DNA of 64,000 nt from contig CAYMPH010000005.1 in assembly GCA_964392365.1 (NCBI GenBank), positions 1-64,000 of the forward strand, given 5' to 3'. Of this stretch, positions 25,373 to 33,595 are shown in pieces. The first letter of the stretch is position 1. Each line of letters starts with the position of its first letter. This stretch comes from CAYMPH01 sp964392365. Lineage in GTDB: Bacteria; Spirochaetota; UBA4802; UBA5550. The notes below the pieces were generated by a model. That model did not search any database, was not told the DNA's origin, and saw only the letters and a program-made list of their open reading frames with translations. Both the position numbers and the translations under genes were made by a program.

Positions 25373-27247
25373 ATGAAAAAAGACACGGAAAATATCCAGG
25401 ATATTATAGAAAAGCTTACAATCGCCCGGGATGCATACTACAATTCTGATTCACCCGTAATTACTGATGAGGAATTCGATTCGCTCGAAAAAAGGCTTGA
25501 AGAGCTTGATCCTGAAAACTCCTATTTTGATACAGTTGGCATTGTACCGTCTGACGGCAAAAAAATTGTACACCCTTCTCCAATGCTCTCAATGGGCAAA
25601 GCAAAAGATATGGATGATATCAGAAAATGGATGAAAAGACTTGCTCTATCTGAAAAAGAAAAATTTATTATCGAGCCGAAAATTGACGGTCTTTCAGCTG
25701 CATGCAGATATAAAAAAGGGAAACTGATTTACACTGCAAGCAGAGGCGATGGAATCACAGGTCAGGACATATCCCATATTGCTGAATATATCGTAGACAT
25801 TAAAAAAAAGATAGATTTTACAGATGAGGAAATTGAAATACGCGGTGAACTCTATCTGCCTAAAACCACCTCATTTGAAAATCCCGACAGCAGGCCGCTC
25901 AGAAATATATGCGTTGGCCTGATAAACAGGAAAGAGCGCAGAGATGATCTTAAATATGTACGCTTTGCAGCATATCAGATTTCAGAATTTTCCGGAGCGT
26001 ATTATGAGTCACAAAAAATTGAGCTGCTTAACAGATCCGGCTTCAACGCAGCTGAATATAAAACAGTTTCAACTCCGGAAGAAATAGAAAGTTTTTACAA
26101 TGCTTATCTCGAAACCTACAGATCGGAGTGGGAATACGAAACTGACGGAATAATCATATCAGCGGATAATGGAAATCTTTTTGATGAAATTGACAACAGA
26201 TGGGTAGTAAGCCACCACCATCATTATGCAATCGCATTTAAGGCTCCGTCAGAGTCAAAGCAGACTACATTAAAGGAAATCGCGTGGCAGATAAGCAGGC
26301 AGGGGAACATTATTCCTGTTGCAGTTTTCGAACCTGTATTGATCGGAGGCGCAAAACTTGAACGGGCCACATTAAACAATTATCAGAATGTACTGAATCT
26401 GAAATTAAACCGCGGCGATACTCTAGTGGTTGTTCGCGCGAATGACGTGATTCCGTTTATAAAAGAAAACTTAAGCGCTCATACAAAAAATGAAAATGAT
26501 TACGACAGGAATCTAATCCCTGAAAAGTGTCCGGGATGCTCATCTGTTTTATCTGAAGAGGGCGTGCATCTCAAATGCAATAATAAAAACTGCGACGAAC
26601 AGATTATTGAACAGATCATATTCTGGGTAAGGCAATCCAATATTGAAAATGTAGCTGAAGCAACAATAAGAACACTGTATGCTGAAAAGAAAATCAGATC
26701 CATAAGAGATTTATATAACCTTACGGAAAAAGATTTTATTGAACTGGCAGGCTTTGCGGATAAAAAAATTAAAAATTTCATAGACGAAGTTCATTCTTCA
26801 AAAAAAATAAATTCCATTGAACTCATCAGCAGGCTGGGCATTCCTCTGGTACAGAAAAAAGCTTTAAAAAAAATCGGAATTAGTACAATAAATGATTTTT
26901 ACAATTTCAATGATGATTCGTATGTAATTGGTAAAAATATTATTGAATGGAAAAGCCATTCTCAAAATATTGAATTTCTTAAAAATCTTATTTCAGTTCT
27001 CGATATTGAGGATACGAAAGCATCTGAATCCAAAGGCAAAGTATGCATGACTGGAAAAGGTCCGAAATCAAGAAAGGAGCTGATTTCAGACATTGAAATA
27101 CGCGGTTTTGAATTCAGCGACAGTGTAACATCCGATACGGAAATACTGATCTGTGAAGATCCGGAAGGATCAAGCTCTAAACTTGAAAAAGCAAGAAAAT
27201 CCGGAATTAAAATCATGAGTTACAGTGATTTTTTTTCATCTTATTGA
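25373..27247 (+). CDS. ligA: NAD-dependent DNA ligase, divergent and slightly short
   Basis: 625 residues from the ATG at 25373 (GAGG upstream); canonical LigA is about 670. The domain order is kept. NAD-binding Ia: ARDAYYNSDSPVITDEEFDS and HPSPMLSMGKA. Adenylation: EPKIDGLSA, with the nucleotide-accepting Lys, and TASRGDG. Then an OB fold, a four-Cys zinc finger (CPGC...CNNKNC), a reduced helix-hairpin-helix region, and a C-terminal BRCT domain (about 545-625). An odd HHHH run occupies the place where LigA usually has (K/R)xPRWAIAYKF. It could be a second, specialised NAD ligase. Confidence 0.82.
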   Translation: MKKDTENIQDIIEKLTIARDAYYNSDSPVITDEEFDSLEKRLEELDPENSYFDTVGIVPSDGKKIVHPSPMLSMGKAKDMDDIRKWMKRLALSEKEKFIIEPKIDGLSAACRYKKGKLIYTASRGDGITGQDISHIAEYIVDIKKKIDFTDEEIEIRGELYLPKTTSFENPDSRPLRNICVGLINRKERRDDLKYVRFAAYQISEFSGAYYESQKIELLNRSGFNAAEYKTVSTPEEIESFYNAYLETYRSEWEYETDGIIISADNGNLFDEIDNRWVVSHHHHYAIAFKAPSESKQTTLKEIAWQISRQGNIIPVAVFEPVLIGGAKLERATLNNYQNVLNLKLNRGDTLVVVRANDVIPFIKENLSAHTKNENDYDRNLIPEKCPGCSSVLSEEGVHLKCNNKNCDEQIIEQIIFWVRQSNIENVAEATIRTLYAEKKIRSIRDLYNLTEKDFIELAGFADKKIKNFIDEVHSSKKINSIELISRLGIPLVQKKALKKIGISTINDFYNFNDDSYVIGKNIIEWKSHSQNIEFLKNLISVLDIEDTKASESKGKVCMTGKGPKSRKELISDIEIRGFEFSDSVTSDTEILICEDPEGSSSKLEKARKSGIKIMSYSDFFSSY

Positions 27248-27290
27248 TAAAATAACGGTATAATATACAAATCAAACAAAGGAGTCGATC

Positions 27291-28232
27291 ATGGTCAAAA
27301 AAGCTTTTATCTTATTTATTATAGTAATTACAGCATCAGCTGCTTTTTCTTATGATGAAAAAATTCTTACTGCATTAAAGAAAGGAATCAAAAATATGGA
27401 TGGAGCTGATTTAAGCAAAGCTGATCTGTCCGGCATGGATCTTCACAAATCAGATTTTAACAACGCAAACCTGAGGGAATCAAAGCTGTCAAAAACCAAT
27501 ATAAGCTTCGGCACTTTCAAAAAAGCGGATTTCAGCAAGGCTGACCTTACTGAATCCAATCTATACAGATCTGATCTTACCGAATCAAATTTAAGCGGAA
27601 CTAATCTATCAAATGCAAATCTTTCAAGAGCAGACCTCACCGGAGCTGTTTTAAACGGCTCAAATCTTTCAGGCGCAGACTTAAGCGGAGCAATATTAAA
27701 AAATGCGGATCTTACAAACTCAGACTTAAGAGGAGTTATTTTTTTCGGAACTGATTTAAAAAATGTAAAATTTAAAAATTCAGACATGGACAAATCAAAA
27801 ATTTATGCGGCAGATCTATCCGGCGCTGATTTAAGCGGAGAAAAAATGACCGGTTCAAATTTTAACGGCGCTGTTTTAAACGGAGTTATTTTAAAAAAAT
27901 CCAATTTAAGGGGAACAAATTTCAGCAATGCAAAAATGAGATTCGCAGACCTCAGTTTTGCAGACCTGACCGGATCAGACATGAATGGCGCTGATCTATT
28001 CGGTGCTGATATGACAAACGCGGAATTAAGATCAGCAAATCTTACAGACACAGATCTTGAAAAAGCTGATTTTAAAAATGCCGATCTTTCAGGAGCAGAT
28101 CTGAGCGGAGCTAATCTTGCGCGCGTTAATCTGACAAACACGCTTCTGGAAGGAACAAAAATAAATTCAAAATATAAGATAATGATCAGTCAGCAGAGAA
28201 TCAAAAAATCAAATATCATCTGGATTGAGTAA
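27291..28232 (+). CDS. Exported pentapeptide-repeat protein
   Basis: 313 residues. A signal peptide (about 1-20) is followed by roughly 50 consecutive A(D/N)LSx-type pentapeptides (about 35-295), e.g. ADLSKADLSGMDLHKSDF. This forms a right-handed quadrilateral beta-helix. AGGAG precedes the ATG. Most pentapeptide proteins are cytoplasmic; export of this one suggests a structural or protective envelope role. It ends 6 nt before the histidine kinase gene, so it is probably the first gene of the kinase-regulator operon. Confidence 0.88.
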   Translation: MVKKAFILFIIVITASAAFSYDEKILTALKKGIKNMDGADLSKADLSGMDLHKSDFNNANLRESKLSKTNISFGTFKKADFSKADLTESNLYRSDLTESNLSGTNLSNANLSRADLTGAVLNGSNLSGADLSGAILKNADLTNSDLRGVIFFGTDLKNVKFKNSDMDKSKIYAADLSGADLSGEKMTGSNFNGAVLNGVILKKSNLRGTNFSNAKMRFADLSFADLTGSDMNGADLFGADMTNAELRSANLTDTDLEKADFKNADLSGADLSGANLARVNLTNTLLEGTKINSKYKIMISQQRIKKSNIIWIE

Positions 28233-28238
28233 AATTAA

Positions 28239-29687
28239 ATGAAATTTCAGTTTATCAGAAAAATAAAAATATGGCACAGGATGATTGTCCTCATCCAGGT
28301 GATGAGCATACCCACAATTATTATTTTCATCATGTTTTTATACACTATCAATAAACTCTATCAGATAGAAAACCGCATACTGATGGAAAATGTTTCGAGC
28401 ATAAGAGCTGCATACAATATACAAATATCCCTGCTTAAGCTCAAAGGACAGAAAGCAAATTATATCCTGGAAGGAAGTACGAAGTGGCTAGAGGATTTCA
28501 GCAAAGATGCCGACCAGTTCGACTACTGGTACGACAAGGCTTTCAAAGCAGCTAAATCGGATGACGAGCTGAATATTCTATCAACAATCTCTCTCGATTT
28601 TGAGCAATATCTTAAGTTTCACGACGAAATAATAGAACTGATGGAAAAAGGAAAGAAGAAAGAAGCTATAAAAGTTCTGCACAGCAAATCCACCAGTTAT
28701 TATGACGAGCTCTACAAGGGTTCCGAGAACCTGATTAAAAAAAACGAAAAAATCATTTCTGAATCAAGCGAAAAGGCGAAACAGTATCTTGAAAGAAGCA
28801 AAATATTCGGATACATAACTATAGTATGCTTTATACTTATGGGAATTGGTTTTTCATTAATCATAACAAAAAGCATAGTTGATCCTATTAAGGAAATGGA
28901 ATTAGACAGCAGTACTGTTGCGAATATAACTTCTGATAAAAATGAAATAGAAGGCCTCAGGGAACGTTTCAGCAAGATGATAAAAACGATTGAAGAAAAC
29001 CAGGAAAAGCTCATCCATTCTGAAAGAAAAGCAGCCATTGGCGAAATCGCTGCGGGAATATCACACGAGCTTAATAATCCAATCGGCATTATCTGCGGAT
29101 TCAGCGAGATGATGATAAAAAGAGAATCTCTCAGTAAAAAAGACAGGGAAACTGTTGAAGATATCTACCAGGAAGCCGTACGATGTAAAAATCTGCTCGG
29201 AAGACTTTTAAATTTTGCAAGAACCCCGGAGCCGAATATCAAGCTGACCGGAATTAAAAATCTGATCAAGCAGGCGGTAAAAACATTTGAAAACCAGGAA
29301 AAATATTCACTTGTAAAATTTTCAATTTCACTTCCCAAAGAGCCGGTAAAGATTTACATTGACTCAGTACAGATGAGACAGGTGTTTATCAATCTGATCC
29401 TGAATGCCTGCGATGCAATGAATAATTCCGGAAAAATTATCATCAGCCTTAATGTTGATGATAAAAATCTGGTAATCTCATTTAAAGATAGCGGTACAGG
29501 AATAAATCCTGAAAATCAGGAAAAAATTTTCACCCCCTTTTATTCTTCAAAACCTAAAGGAGTTGGTCTTGGTCTTGCCATCTGCAGGGATATCGTTGAA
29601 CAGCATAACGGCCGTCTGACGCTTGAAAGCGAATCAGGCAGCTTTTCAAATTTCATAATAACTATTCCAAGAGGAAAAAATGGATAA
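28239..29687 (+). CDS. Membrane sensor histidine kinase
   Basis: 482 residues. Two transmembrane helices (about 18-40 and 188-210) flank a helical periplasmic sensor of about 145 residues resembling four-helix-bundle ligand domains. A HAMP-like linker follows, then HisKA with His in EIAAGISHELNNPIG. The ATPase has N box NLILNACDAM, G1 DSGTGI and G2 KGVGLGLAIC. The HELNNP form is typical of NtrB-like kinases that act on sigma-54 activators. It overlaps the NtrC-type gene by 8 nt, marking a dedicated pair. Confidence 0.92.
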   Translation: MKFQFIRKIKIWHRMIVLIQVMSIPTIIIFIMFLYTINKLYQIENRILMENVSSIRAAYNIQISLLKLKGQKANYILEGSTKWLEDFSKDADQFDYWYDKAFKAAKSDDELNILSTISLDFEQYLKFHDEIIELMEKGKKKEAIKVLHSKSTSYYDELYKGSENLIKKNEKIISESSEKAKQYLERSKIFGYITIVCFILMGIGFSLIITKSIVDPIKEMELDSSTVANITSDKNEIEGLRERFSKMIKTIEENQEKLIHSERKAAIGEIAAGISHELNNPIGIICGFSEMMIKRESLSKKDRETVEDIYQEAVRCKNLLGRLLNFARTPEPNIKLTGIKNLIKQAVKTFENQEKYSLVKFSISLPKEPVKIYIDSVQMRQVFINLILNACDAMNNSGKIIISLNVDDKNLVISFKDSGTGINPENQEKIFTPFYSSKPKGVGLGLAICRDIVEQHNGRLTLESESGSFSNFIITIPRGKNG

Positions 29688-31080
29688 CCCAAATGTCAGC
29701 GTACTGATAGTTGATGATGAAGACGGGATGTGCAAGCTATTAAAAGCAATTGTTAATGATATGGGTTATAGCGCCAAATCCATGACATCTCCCAAAAAAG
29801 CCCTTCAGCTGCTTGCAAAAGAAAATTTCGACATTGCAATTATAGATGTTAAAATGCCGGAAATGGAAGGAACTGAACTTCTTGTTGAAGCTTTGAAGCT
29901 GAATAATTCAATGGATGTTATAATGATAACGGCATACGGAAGCATTGAAAATGCTGTGGAAGCAATAAAGATGGGAGCATTCGATTATATTTCAAAACCT
30001 TTTCAAAGCGATGAAATCAAACTGACTCTTTCAAAAATTATTGAACGCAAAAACCTTATAGACGAAAACCAGCGCCTGAAAAATGAACTAAATGATATAA
30101 TTAAAGGCGGAAGCGTAATTGGAAAAAGCAAAAGTATGCTTGACATTATCAAATTCGCAAAAAAGATTTCCCGTTCAAAATTCACCGTTCTGATTACCGG
30201 AGAAAGCGGAACCGGAAAAGAAGTTATAGCAAAATTCATCCATAACCAGAGCGACAGAAAAAGCATGCCGTTCGTTCCTGTTCAATGCAGTCTTATTCCG
30301 GAAGATCTTCTTGAAAGCGAGCTTTTCGGATATAAAAAAGGCGCATTTACAGGTGCAGGTGCAGACAAGCCCGGTTTATTCGAAGAAGCAAACATGGGCA
30401 CAGTATTTCTTGATGAAATCGGCGATATAGAAATCGACATACAGGGTAAGCTCCTCAGATTTTTACAAGATCATGAAATACGGAGGGTTGGCGATACAAA
30501 ATCAAGACAGCTTGACGTAAGACTTATATCAGCCACAAATAAAAATCTTGAAACAATGATTAAAGAAGATAAATTCAGGGAGGATCTTTTCTATAGACTT
30601 AAGGTTATAGCGATACATATGCCTCCCCTCAGGGAAAGAAAAGATGACATTCCATTGCTTGTTCAAAACTTCATGAATGAAATCAATTCCGACTCAGAAA
30701 TAAAAATTGAAATGGACCGCGAATGCTTTTCACATCTTCTTGGTTATGACTGGCCGGGGAATGTACGCGAACTGAAAAACTGCATAGAATCAGCAGCAAC
30801 TATCTGTGATAATGGAATTATCAGAAAAGATGACATTTCGAATATATTAAATTATAAACAGCCGGTTCAATCTGTAAAATATGAAAACGCTTCTTTTAAA
30901 GAATCGAAAGAAAAAATAATCAGCGATTTTGAAAAACAATATATAATGAATATGCTGATAAAACATAATGGCAATATTACCCTGTCTGCGAAAGAGTCCG
31001 GAATGGATAAAAAAAATTTTTCTGATATATTGAAGAAGTATAAAATTTCAAGAGCTGATTTCAAACAGGAAGATTGGTAA
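29680..31080 (+). CDS. NtrC-family sigma-54-dependent response regulator
   Basis: 466 residues. Receiver (about 5-120) with phospho-Asp in IIDVKMPEMEG. AAA+ domain (about 140-375) with Walker A GESGTGKE, the sigma-54-contacting loop GAFTGA (in YKKGAFTGAGA), Walker B and RLKVIAIHMPPLRER. A Fis-type helix-turn-helix ends the protein (HNGNITLSAKESGMDKKNFSDI). All parts needed to open a sigma-54 promoter are intact. The likely target lies just downstream: paired palindromes at 31074-31112 and a sigma-54 promoter at 31288-31304. Confidence 0.95.
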   Translation: MDNPNVSVLIVDDEDGMCKLLKAIVNDMGYSAKSMTSPKKALQLLAKENFDIAIIDVKMPEMEGTELLVEALKLNNSMDVIMITAYGSIENAVEAIKMGAFDYISKPFQSDEIKLTLSKIIERKNLIDENQRLKNELNDIIKGGSVIGKSKSMLDIIKFAKKISRSKFTVLITGESGTGKEVIAKFIHNQSDRKSMPFVPVQCSLIPEDLLESELFGYKKGAFTGAGADKPGLFEEANMGTVFLDEIGDIEIDIQGKLLRFLQDHEIRRVGDTKSRQLDVRLISATNKNLETMIKEDKFREDLFYRLKVIAIHMPPLRERKDDIPLLVQNFMNEINSDSEIKIEMDRECFSHLLGYDWPGNVRELKNCIESAATICDNGIIRKDDISNILNYKQPVQSVKYENASFKESKEKIISDFEKQYIMNMLIKHNGNITLSAKESGMDKKNFSDILKKYKISRADFKQEDW

Positions 31081-31089
31081 AATTACCAA
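31074..31089. promoter_or_regulatory. 16-bp palindrome, candidate activator site 1
   Basis: TTGGTAAAATTACCAA, arms of 7 bp around a 2-nt centre, overlapping the last codons of the regulator gene. It matches site 2 in its TTGGTA-N4-T(A/G)CCAA outline. Confidence 0.6.
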
Positions 31090-31096
31090 CAAATTA

Positions 31097-31112
31097 TTGG
31101 TATAAATGCCAA
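31097..31112. promoter_or_regulatory. 16-bp palindrome, candidate activator site 2
   Basis: TTGGTATAAATGCCAA, centred 23 bp (about two helical turns) from site 1 and about 210 bp upstream of the predicted sigma-54 start point. It also forms the core of a perfect 10-bp inverted repeat (31091-31118) that could act as a hairpin after the regulator gene. Confidence 0.6.
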
Positions 31113-31287
31113 TAATTTCAAAAAAACATATATTGCTTATCATTTTTCTCCTATTTTCGCATGTAATTTTGAATAATATTTCAGTATTATCTTCAAATTT
31201 TTAAATATTTATTATTTTTTCCCATATTATGGTAAATTTTTCCTGTTTTTCCTGAAAATATAAAAAAAATAAAAAATCATTGACCAT

Positions 31288-31304
31288 TTGGCACGATAAT
31301 TGCA
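31288..31304 (+). promoter_or_regulatory. Sigma-54 (-24/-12) promoter
   Basis: TTGGCACGATAATTGCA matches the sigma-54 consensus TGGCAC-N5-TTGCA exactly, with GG at 31290-31291 and GC at 31302-31303. It lies 53 nt before the start codon of the Lys-rich protein gene at 31357, and no competing gene lies between. Confidence 0.85.
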
Positions 31305-31356
31305 TTATATACTGTATAACCGCTGATGCGGATAAAAAAAATTAGGAGACTTCCAA

Positions 31357-31536
31357 ATGAAAAAAATTCTAACTTCAGTTATCGCTCTTGTTTTTGCTCT
31401 TACAGTTGCCGGCTTCACTGCTGATGCAGAAAAACCTGCTCCAAAAAAAGCTGACAAAAAAGTAGAGAAAAAAGCTGACAAAAAAGCTAAAAAAGCAGAG
31501 AAAAAAGCTGACAAAAAAGCAGAAGAAAAGAAGTAA
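31357..31536 (+). CDS. Small exported Lys-rich protein, copy 1
   Basis: 59 residues. AGGAG lies 8 nt before the ATG. The signal peptide (MKKILTSVIALVFALTVAGF) probably ends after TADA. The mature part, about 35 residues, is a low-complexity KKADKKVEKKADKKAKKAEK-type tail made almost only of Lys, Ala, Asp and Glu. It is transcribed from the sigma-54 promoter just upstream and ends in a strong terminator. Composition and export recall acid-shock (Asr-like) or other periplasmic polycation proteins, but no homology can be claimed. A close paralogue follows at 31681. Confidence 0.85.
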   Translation: MKKILTSVIALVFALTVAGFTADAEKPAPKKADKKVEKKADKKAKKAEKKADKKAEEKK

Positions 31537-31554
31537 TTTAAAAAGCATTTCATA

Positions 31555-31600
31555 AAGTATATCCTGTTTGAATTTATAATCCGGCAGGATATACTTTTTA
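31555..31600 (+). terminator. Rho-independent terminator
   Basis: A 12-bp perfect stem, AAGTATATCCTG (31555-31566) and CAGGATATACTT (31585-31596), followed by a T-run, 18 nt after the first Lys-rich gene. Confidence 0.85.
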
Positions 31601-31617
31601 TCAATCTTGCAAATTAT

Positions 31618-31638
31618 TCTTAAGTCTTTTACTTAAGA
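31618..31638. promoter_or_regulatory. Inverted repeat upstream of copy 2
   Basis: TCTTAAGT, 5-nt loop, ACTTAAGA, about 40 nt upstream of the second Lys-rich gene. It may be an operator or small hairpin. No sigma-54 site is visible in this gap. Confidence 0.4.
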
Positions 31639-31680
31639 TAAAAAATACAAAATATAATCAAAAATCCAGGAGAATCATAA

Positions 31681-31857
31681 ATGAAAAAAATTCTAACTTC
31701 AGTTATAGCACTTGTTTTTGCACTTACAGTTGCAGGATTTACTGCTGATGCAGAAAAACCAGCTCCAAAAAAAGACGACAAAAAAACAGAGAAAAAAGCT
31801 GATGCAAAAAAAGACGACAAAAAAGCTAAAAAAACCAAAACAGTAAAAGGCTGCTAA
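31681..31857 (+). CDS. Small exported Lys-rich protein, copy 2
   Basis: 58 residues. The first 31 residues are identical to copy 1, and the DNA differs there almost only at third codon positions, so the signal peptide is under selection. The tail differs: KKDDKKTEKKADAKKDDKK, then TKTVKGC with a terminal Cys that copy 1 lacks. AGGAG precedes the ATG. The two genes are a tandem duplication. Copy 2 is separated from copy 1 by a terminator, so it is expressed by read-through or its own unseen promoter. Confidence 0.85.
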   Translation: MKKILTSVIALVFALTVAGFTADAEKPAPKKDDKKTEKKADAKKDDKKAKKTKTVKGC

Positions 31858-31869
31858 TTTTATTTATTT

Positions 31870-31900
31870 ATATTCACCTGCCTATTATGACGGGTGAATA
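31870..31900 (+). terminator. Possible hairpin after copy 2
   Basis: ATATTCACC and GGTGAATAT form a 9-bp stem 12 nt past the stop codon; the downstream T-run is poor. Confidence 0.45.
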
Positions 31901-31940
31901 TTATAAAATAGATAAAATTGATTGTAATATGGATTAAAAT

Positions 31941-32249
31941 ATGTTAAAGAAGATAAAAATTGTTTTTATTTGTTCTGTTTTATTATCTTCTATTAATTCC
32001 TACACTCAGATAAAAACTCCAGTTAAATCTGAAACTGCAGAAATAAACTCAACCGAAGGCATTATTTTAAAGGTTAACCCGCAGGATTCCTCATTTTTAA
32101 TCAAACATACCTCAAGAGTTATTAAATTTAAAGCTTCCAACAAAACTGTTACTGATTTTAAAGATAAAAATAATATGAAAGTTATAATACATTACCAGAA
32201 ACTAAAAGATGGAACCCTTTTTATAACAGAAATCACTCCAGCTGATTAA
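31941..32249 (+). CDS. Small exported protein, unknown function
   Basis: 102 residues with a signal peptide (about 1-22). The mature domain, about 75 residues, alternates strands (GIILKVNPQDSSFLIKHTSR, VIIHYQKLKDGTLFITEI), consistent with a small OB-like or beta-barrel fold. No family is recognised. It follows the two Lys-rich genes on the same strand and may share their regulation. Confidence 0.65.
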   Translation: MLKKIKIVFICSVLLSSINSYTQIKTPVKSETAEINSTEGIILKVNPQDSSFLIKHTSRVIKFKASNKTVTDFKDKNNMKVIIHYQKLKDGTLFITEITPAD

Positions 32250-32317
32250 AAACAGAAGAGTTTTACCAAATAAATTGAAAATCAGCAACAAATTCTTTGA
32301 TTAATAGCATCTTTTCA

Positions 32318-32360
32318 GGGCTCTGACCCCTCCAGCTCTTTAAAACCAGGCTCTGACCCC
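32318..32360 (-). repeat. Paired GGGGTCAGAGCC repeats, inverted
   Basis: GGGCTCTGACCCC (32318-32330) and GGCTCTGACCCC (32349-32360), two reverse-strand copies of the RAYT-linked motif. The rest of 32250-32503 holds only the carA promoter region. Confidence 0.85.
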
Positions 32361-32411
32361 ATATCTTTATCCAATTACCGGCATTTCTATAAAAATTTTC
32401 TGTAATTAATA

Positions 32412-32441
32412 TTGACATAAAACGACATAATAAAATATTTA
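32412..32441 (+). promoter_or_regulatory. Possible promoter for carA
   Basis: TTGACA (32412-32417) and TATTTA (32436-32441) at 18-nt spacing, about 60 nt upstream of the carA start codon. Confidence 0.4.
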
Positions 32442-32503
32442 TGGTATGCCCTCTAAAATAACAAAAAGGGCTGATCCTTCCAGCAAATTCATGCGGGGTA
32501 AAT

Positions 32504-33595
32504 ATGTCTACAGCCTATCTGATACTTGAGGACGGTAATGAATTCAAGGGTAAAAGCTTTGGATTTGAAAGAGATGCCATTGGCGAGGTGGTTTTCAACA
32601 CATCAATGAGCGGATATCAGGAAATAATCACTGATCCTTCATATAGCGGACAGATAATAACAATGACCTATCCGATGATTGGAAATTACGGAATAAATGA
32701 AGAGGATGTAGAATCCGACAGAGTTCAATCAGCCGGATTTGCCGTAAAAGAATACTGTAAAAAATATTCAAACTTCAGGGCAACCGGATCACTCGGGGAT
32801 TATCTTAAAAAATGGGAAGTTCCGGGAATTGAAGGAATTGACACAAGAAAACTTACAAGACATATTAGAGATAAAGGCGCTCTCACAGGCGGTATATTTT
32901 TTAACAAAACAAATGCAATAGATAAGCTGAAAGCTCACCCTAAAATGACGGGCCTTGATCTTGCCTCGGGTGTATCATGCAAAGAGCCGTACAAATACGG
33001 AGAGGATAACTCCGGCATGATAAAAATCGCAGTCGTGGACTACGGAGTAAAAAGAAATATTCTGCATCTATTGAATAAAAGCGGATTTGCTGTAACAGTT
33101 TATCCCTGCAGAACTTCTCTCGAAGAAATTATTAAAAACGGAGAAGATTGCGTTTTTCTTTCCAACGGGCCTGGTGATCCAGATGCAGTTATAGGAGCAA
33201 AAGAACTGGTTCGGGATATTATTAAAAAAGAAATTCCGGCATTCGGCATATGCCTTGGTCATCAGATAATGGGACTTGGATACGGCGGAGAGACATACAA
33301 ACTTAAATTCGGACATAGAGGGGCAAATCAGCCCGTGCAGAATATTACTGAGAACTGTGTTGAAATTACATCACAAAATCATGGCTTTGCTGTTAAAACA
33401 GACTCGTTAAAAAATAATAAAGATATTGAAATCACATATTTGAATTTAAATGACAGGACAGTTGAAGGATTAAAGCATAAAAAACTTCCAATGATTTCAG
33501 TTCAGCATCACCCTGAAGCAAGCCCGGGGCCGCATGATTCAACATACCTGTTTGATCAATTTTATGATATTGTAAAAGGATACAAGAAAAAATGA
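32504..33595 (+). CDS. carA: Carbamoyl-phosphate synthase small subunit
   Basis: 363 residues, normal length. The N-terminal domain has LILEDGNEFKGKSFG, VVFNTSMSGYQEIITDPSY and GIEGIDTRKLTRHIR. The class I glutamine amidotransferase domain has catalytic Cys in FGICLGHQIM and the His/Glu pair in VQHHPEASPGP. It supplies ammonia from glutamine for carbamoyl phosphate used in pyrimidine and arginine synthesis. carB is not adjacent. The stop overlaps the nrdJ start by 4 nt. Confidence 0.96.
   Translation: MSTAYLILEDGNEFKGKSFGFERDAIGEVVFNTSMSGYQEIITDPSYSGQIITMTYPMIGNYGINEEDVESDRVQSAGFAVKEYCKKYSNFRATGSLGDYLKKWEVPGIEGIDTRKLTRHIRDKGALTGGIFFNKTNAIDKLKAHPKMTGLDLASGVSCKEPYKYGEDNSGMIKIAVVDYGVKRNILHLLNKSGFAVTVYPCRTSLEEIIKNGEDCVFLSNGPGDPDAVIGAKELVRDIIKKEIPAFGICLGHQIMGLGYGGETYKLKFGHRGANQPVQNITENCVEITSQNHGFAVKTDSLKNNKDIEITYLNLNDRTVEGLKHKKLPMISVQHHPEASPGPHDSTYLFDQFYDIVKGYKKK

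Noticed and set aside
27443..28141. Two minus-strand frames antisense to the pentapeptide gene
   Set aside because: They are mirror images of the repeat periodicity (Phe/Ser/Ala-rich) with no start signals.
31305..31838. Two minus-strand Phe/Ala/Ser-rich frames
   Set aside because: They are antisense shadows of the Lys-rich genes, which have ribosome sites, signal peptides and a promoter.
32250..33591. Cobalamin riboswitch before carA-nrdJ
   Set aside because: Sought because nrdJ is B12-dependent, but no B12-box-like or conserved structured stretch was seen.
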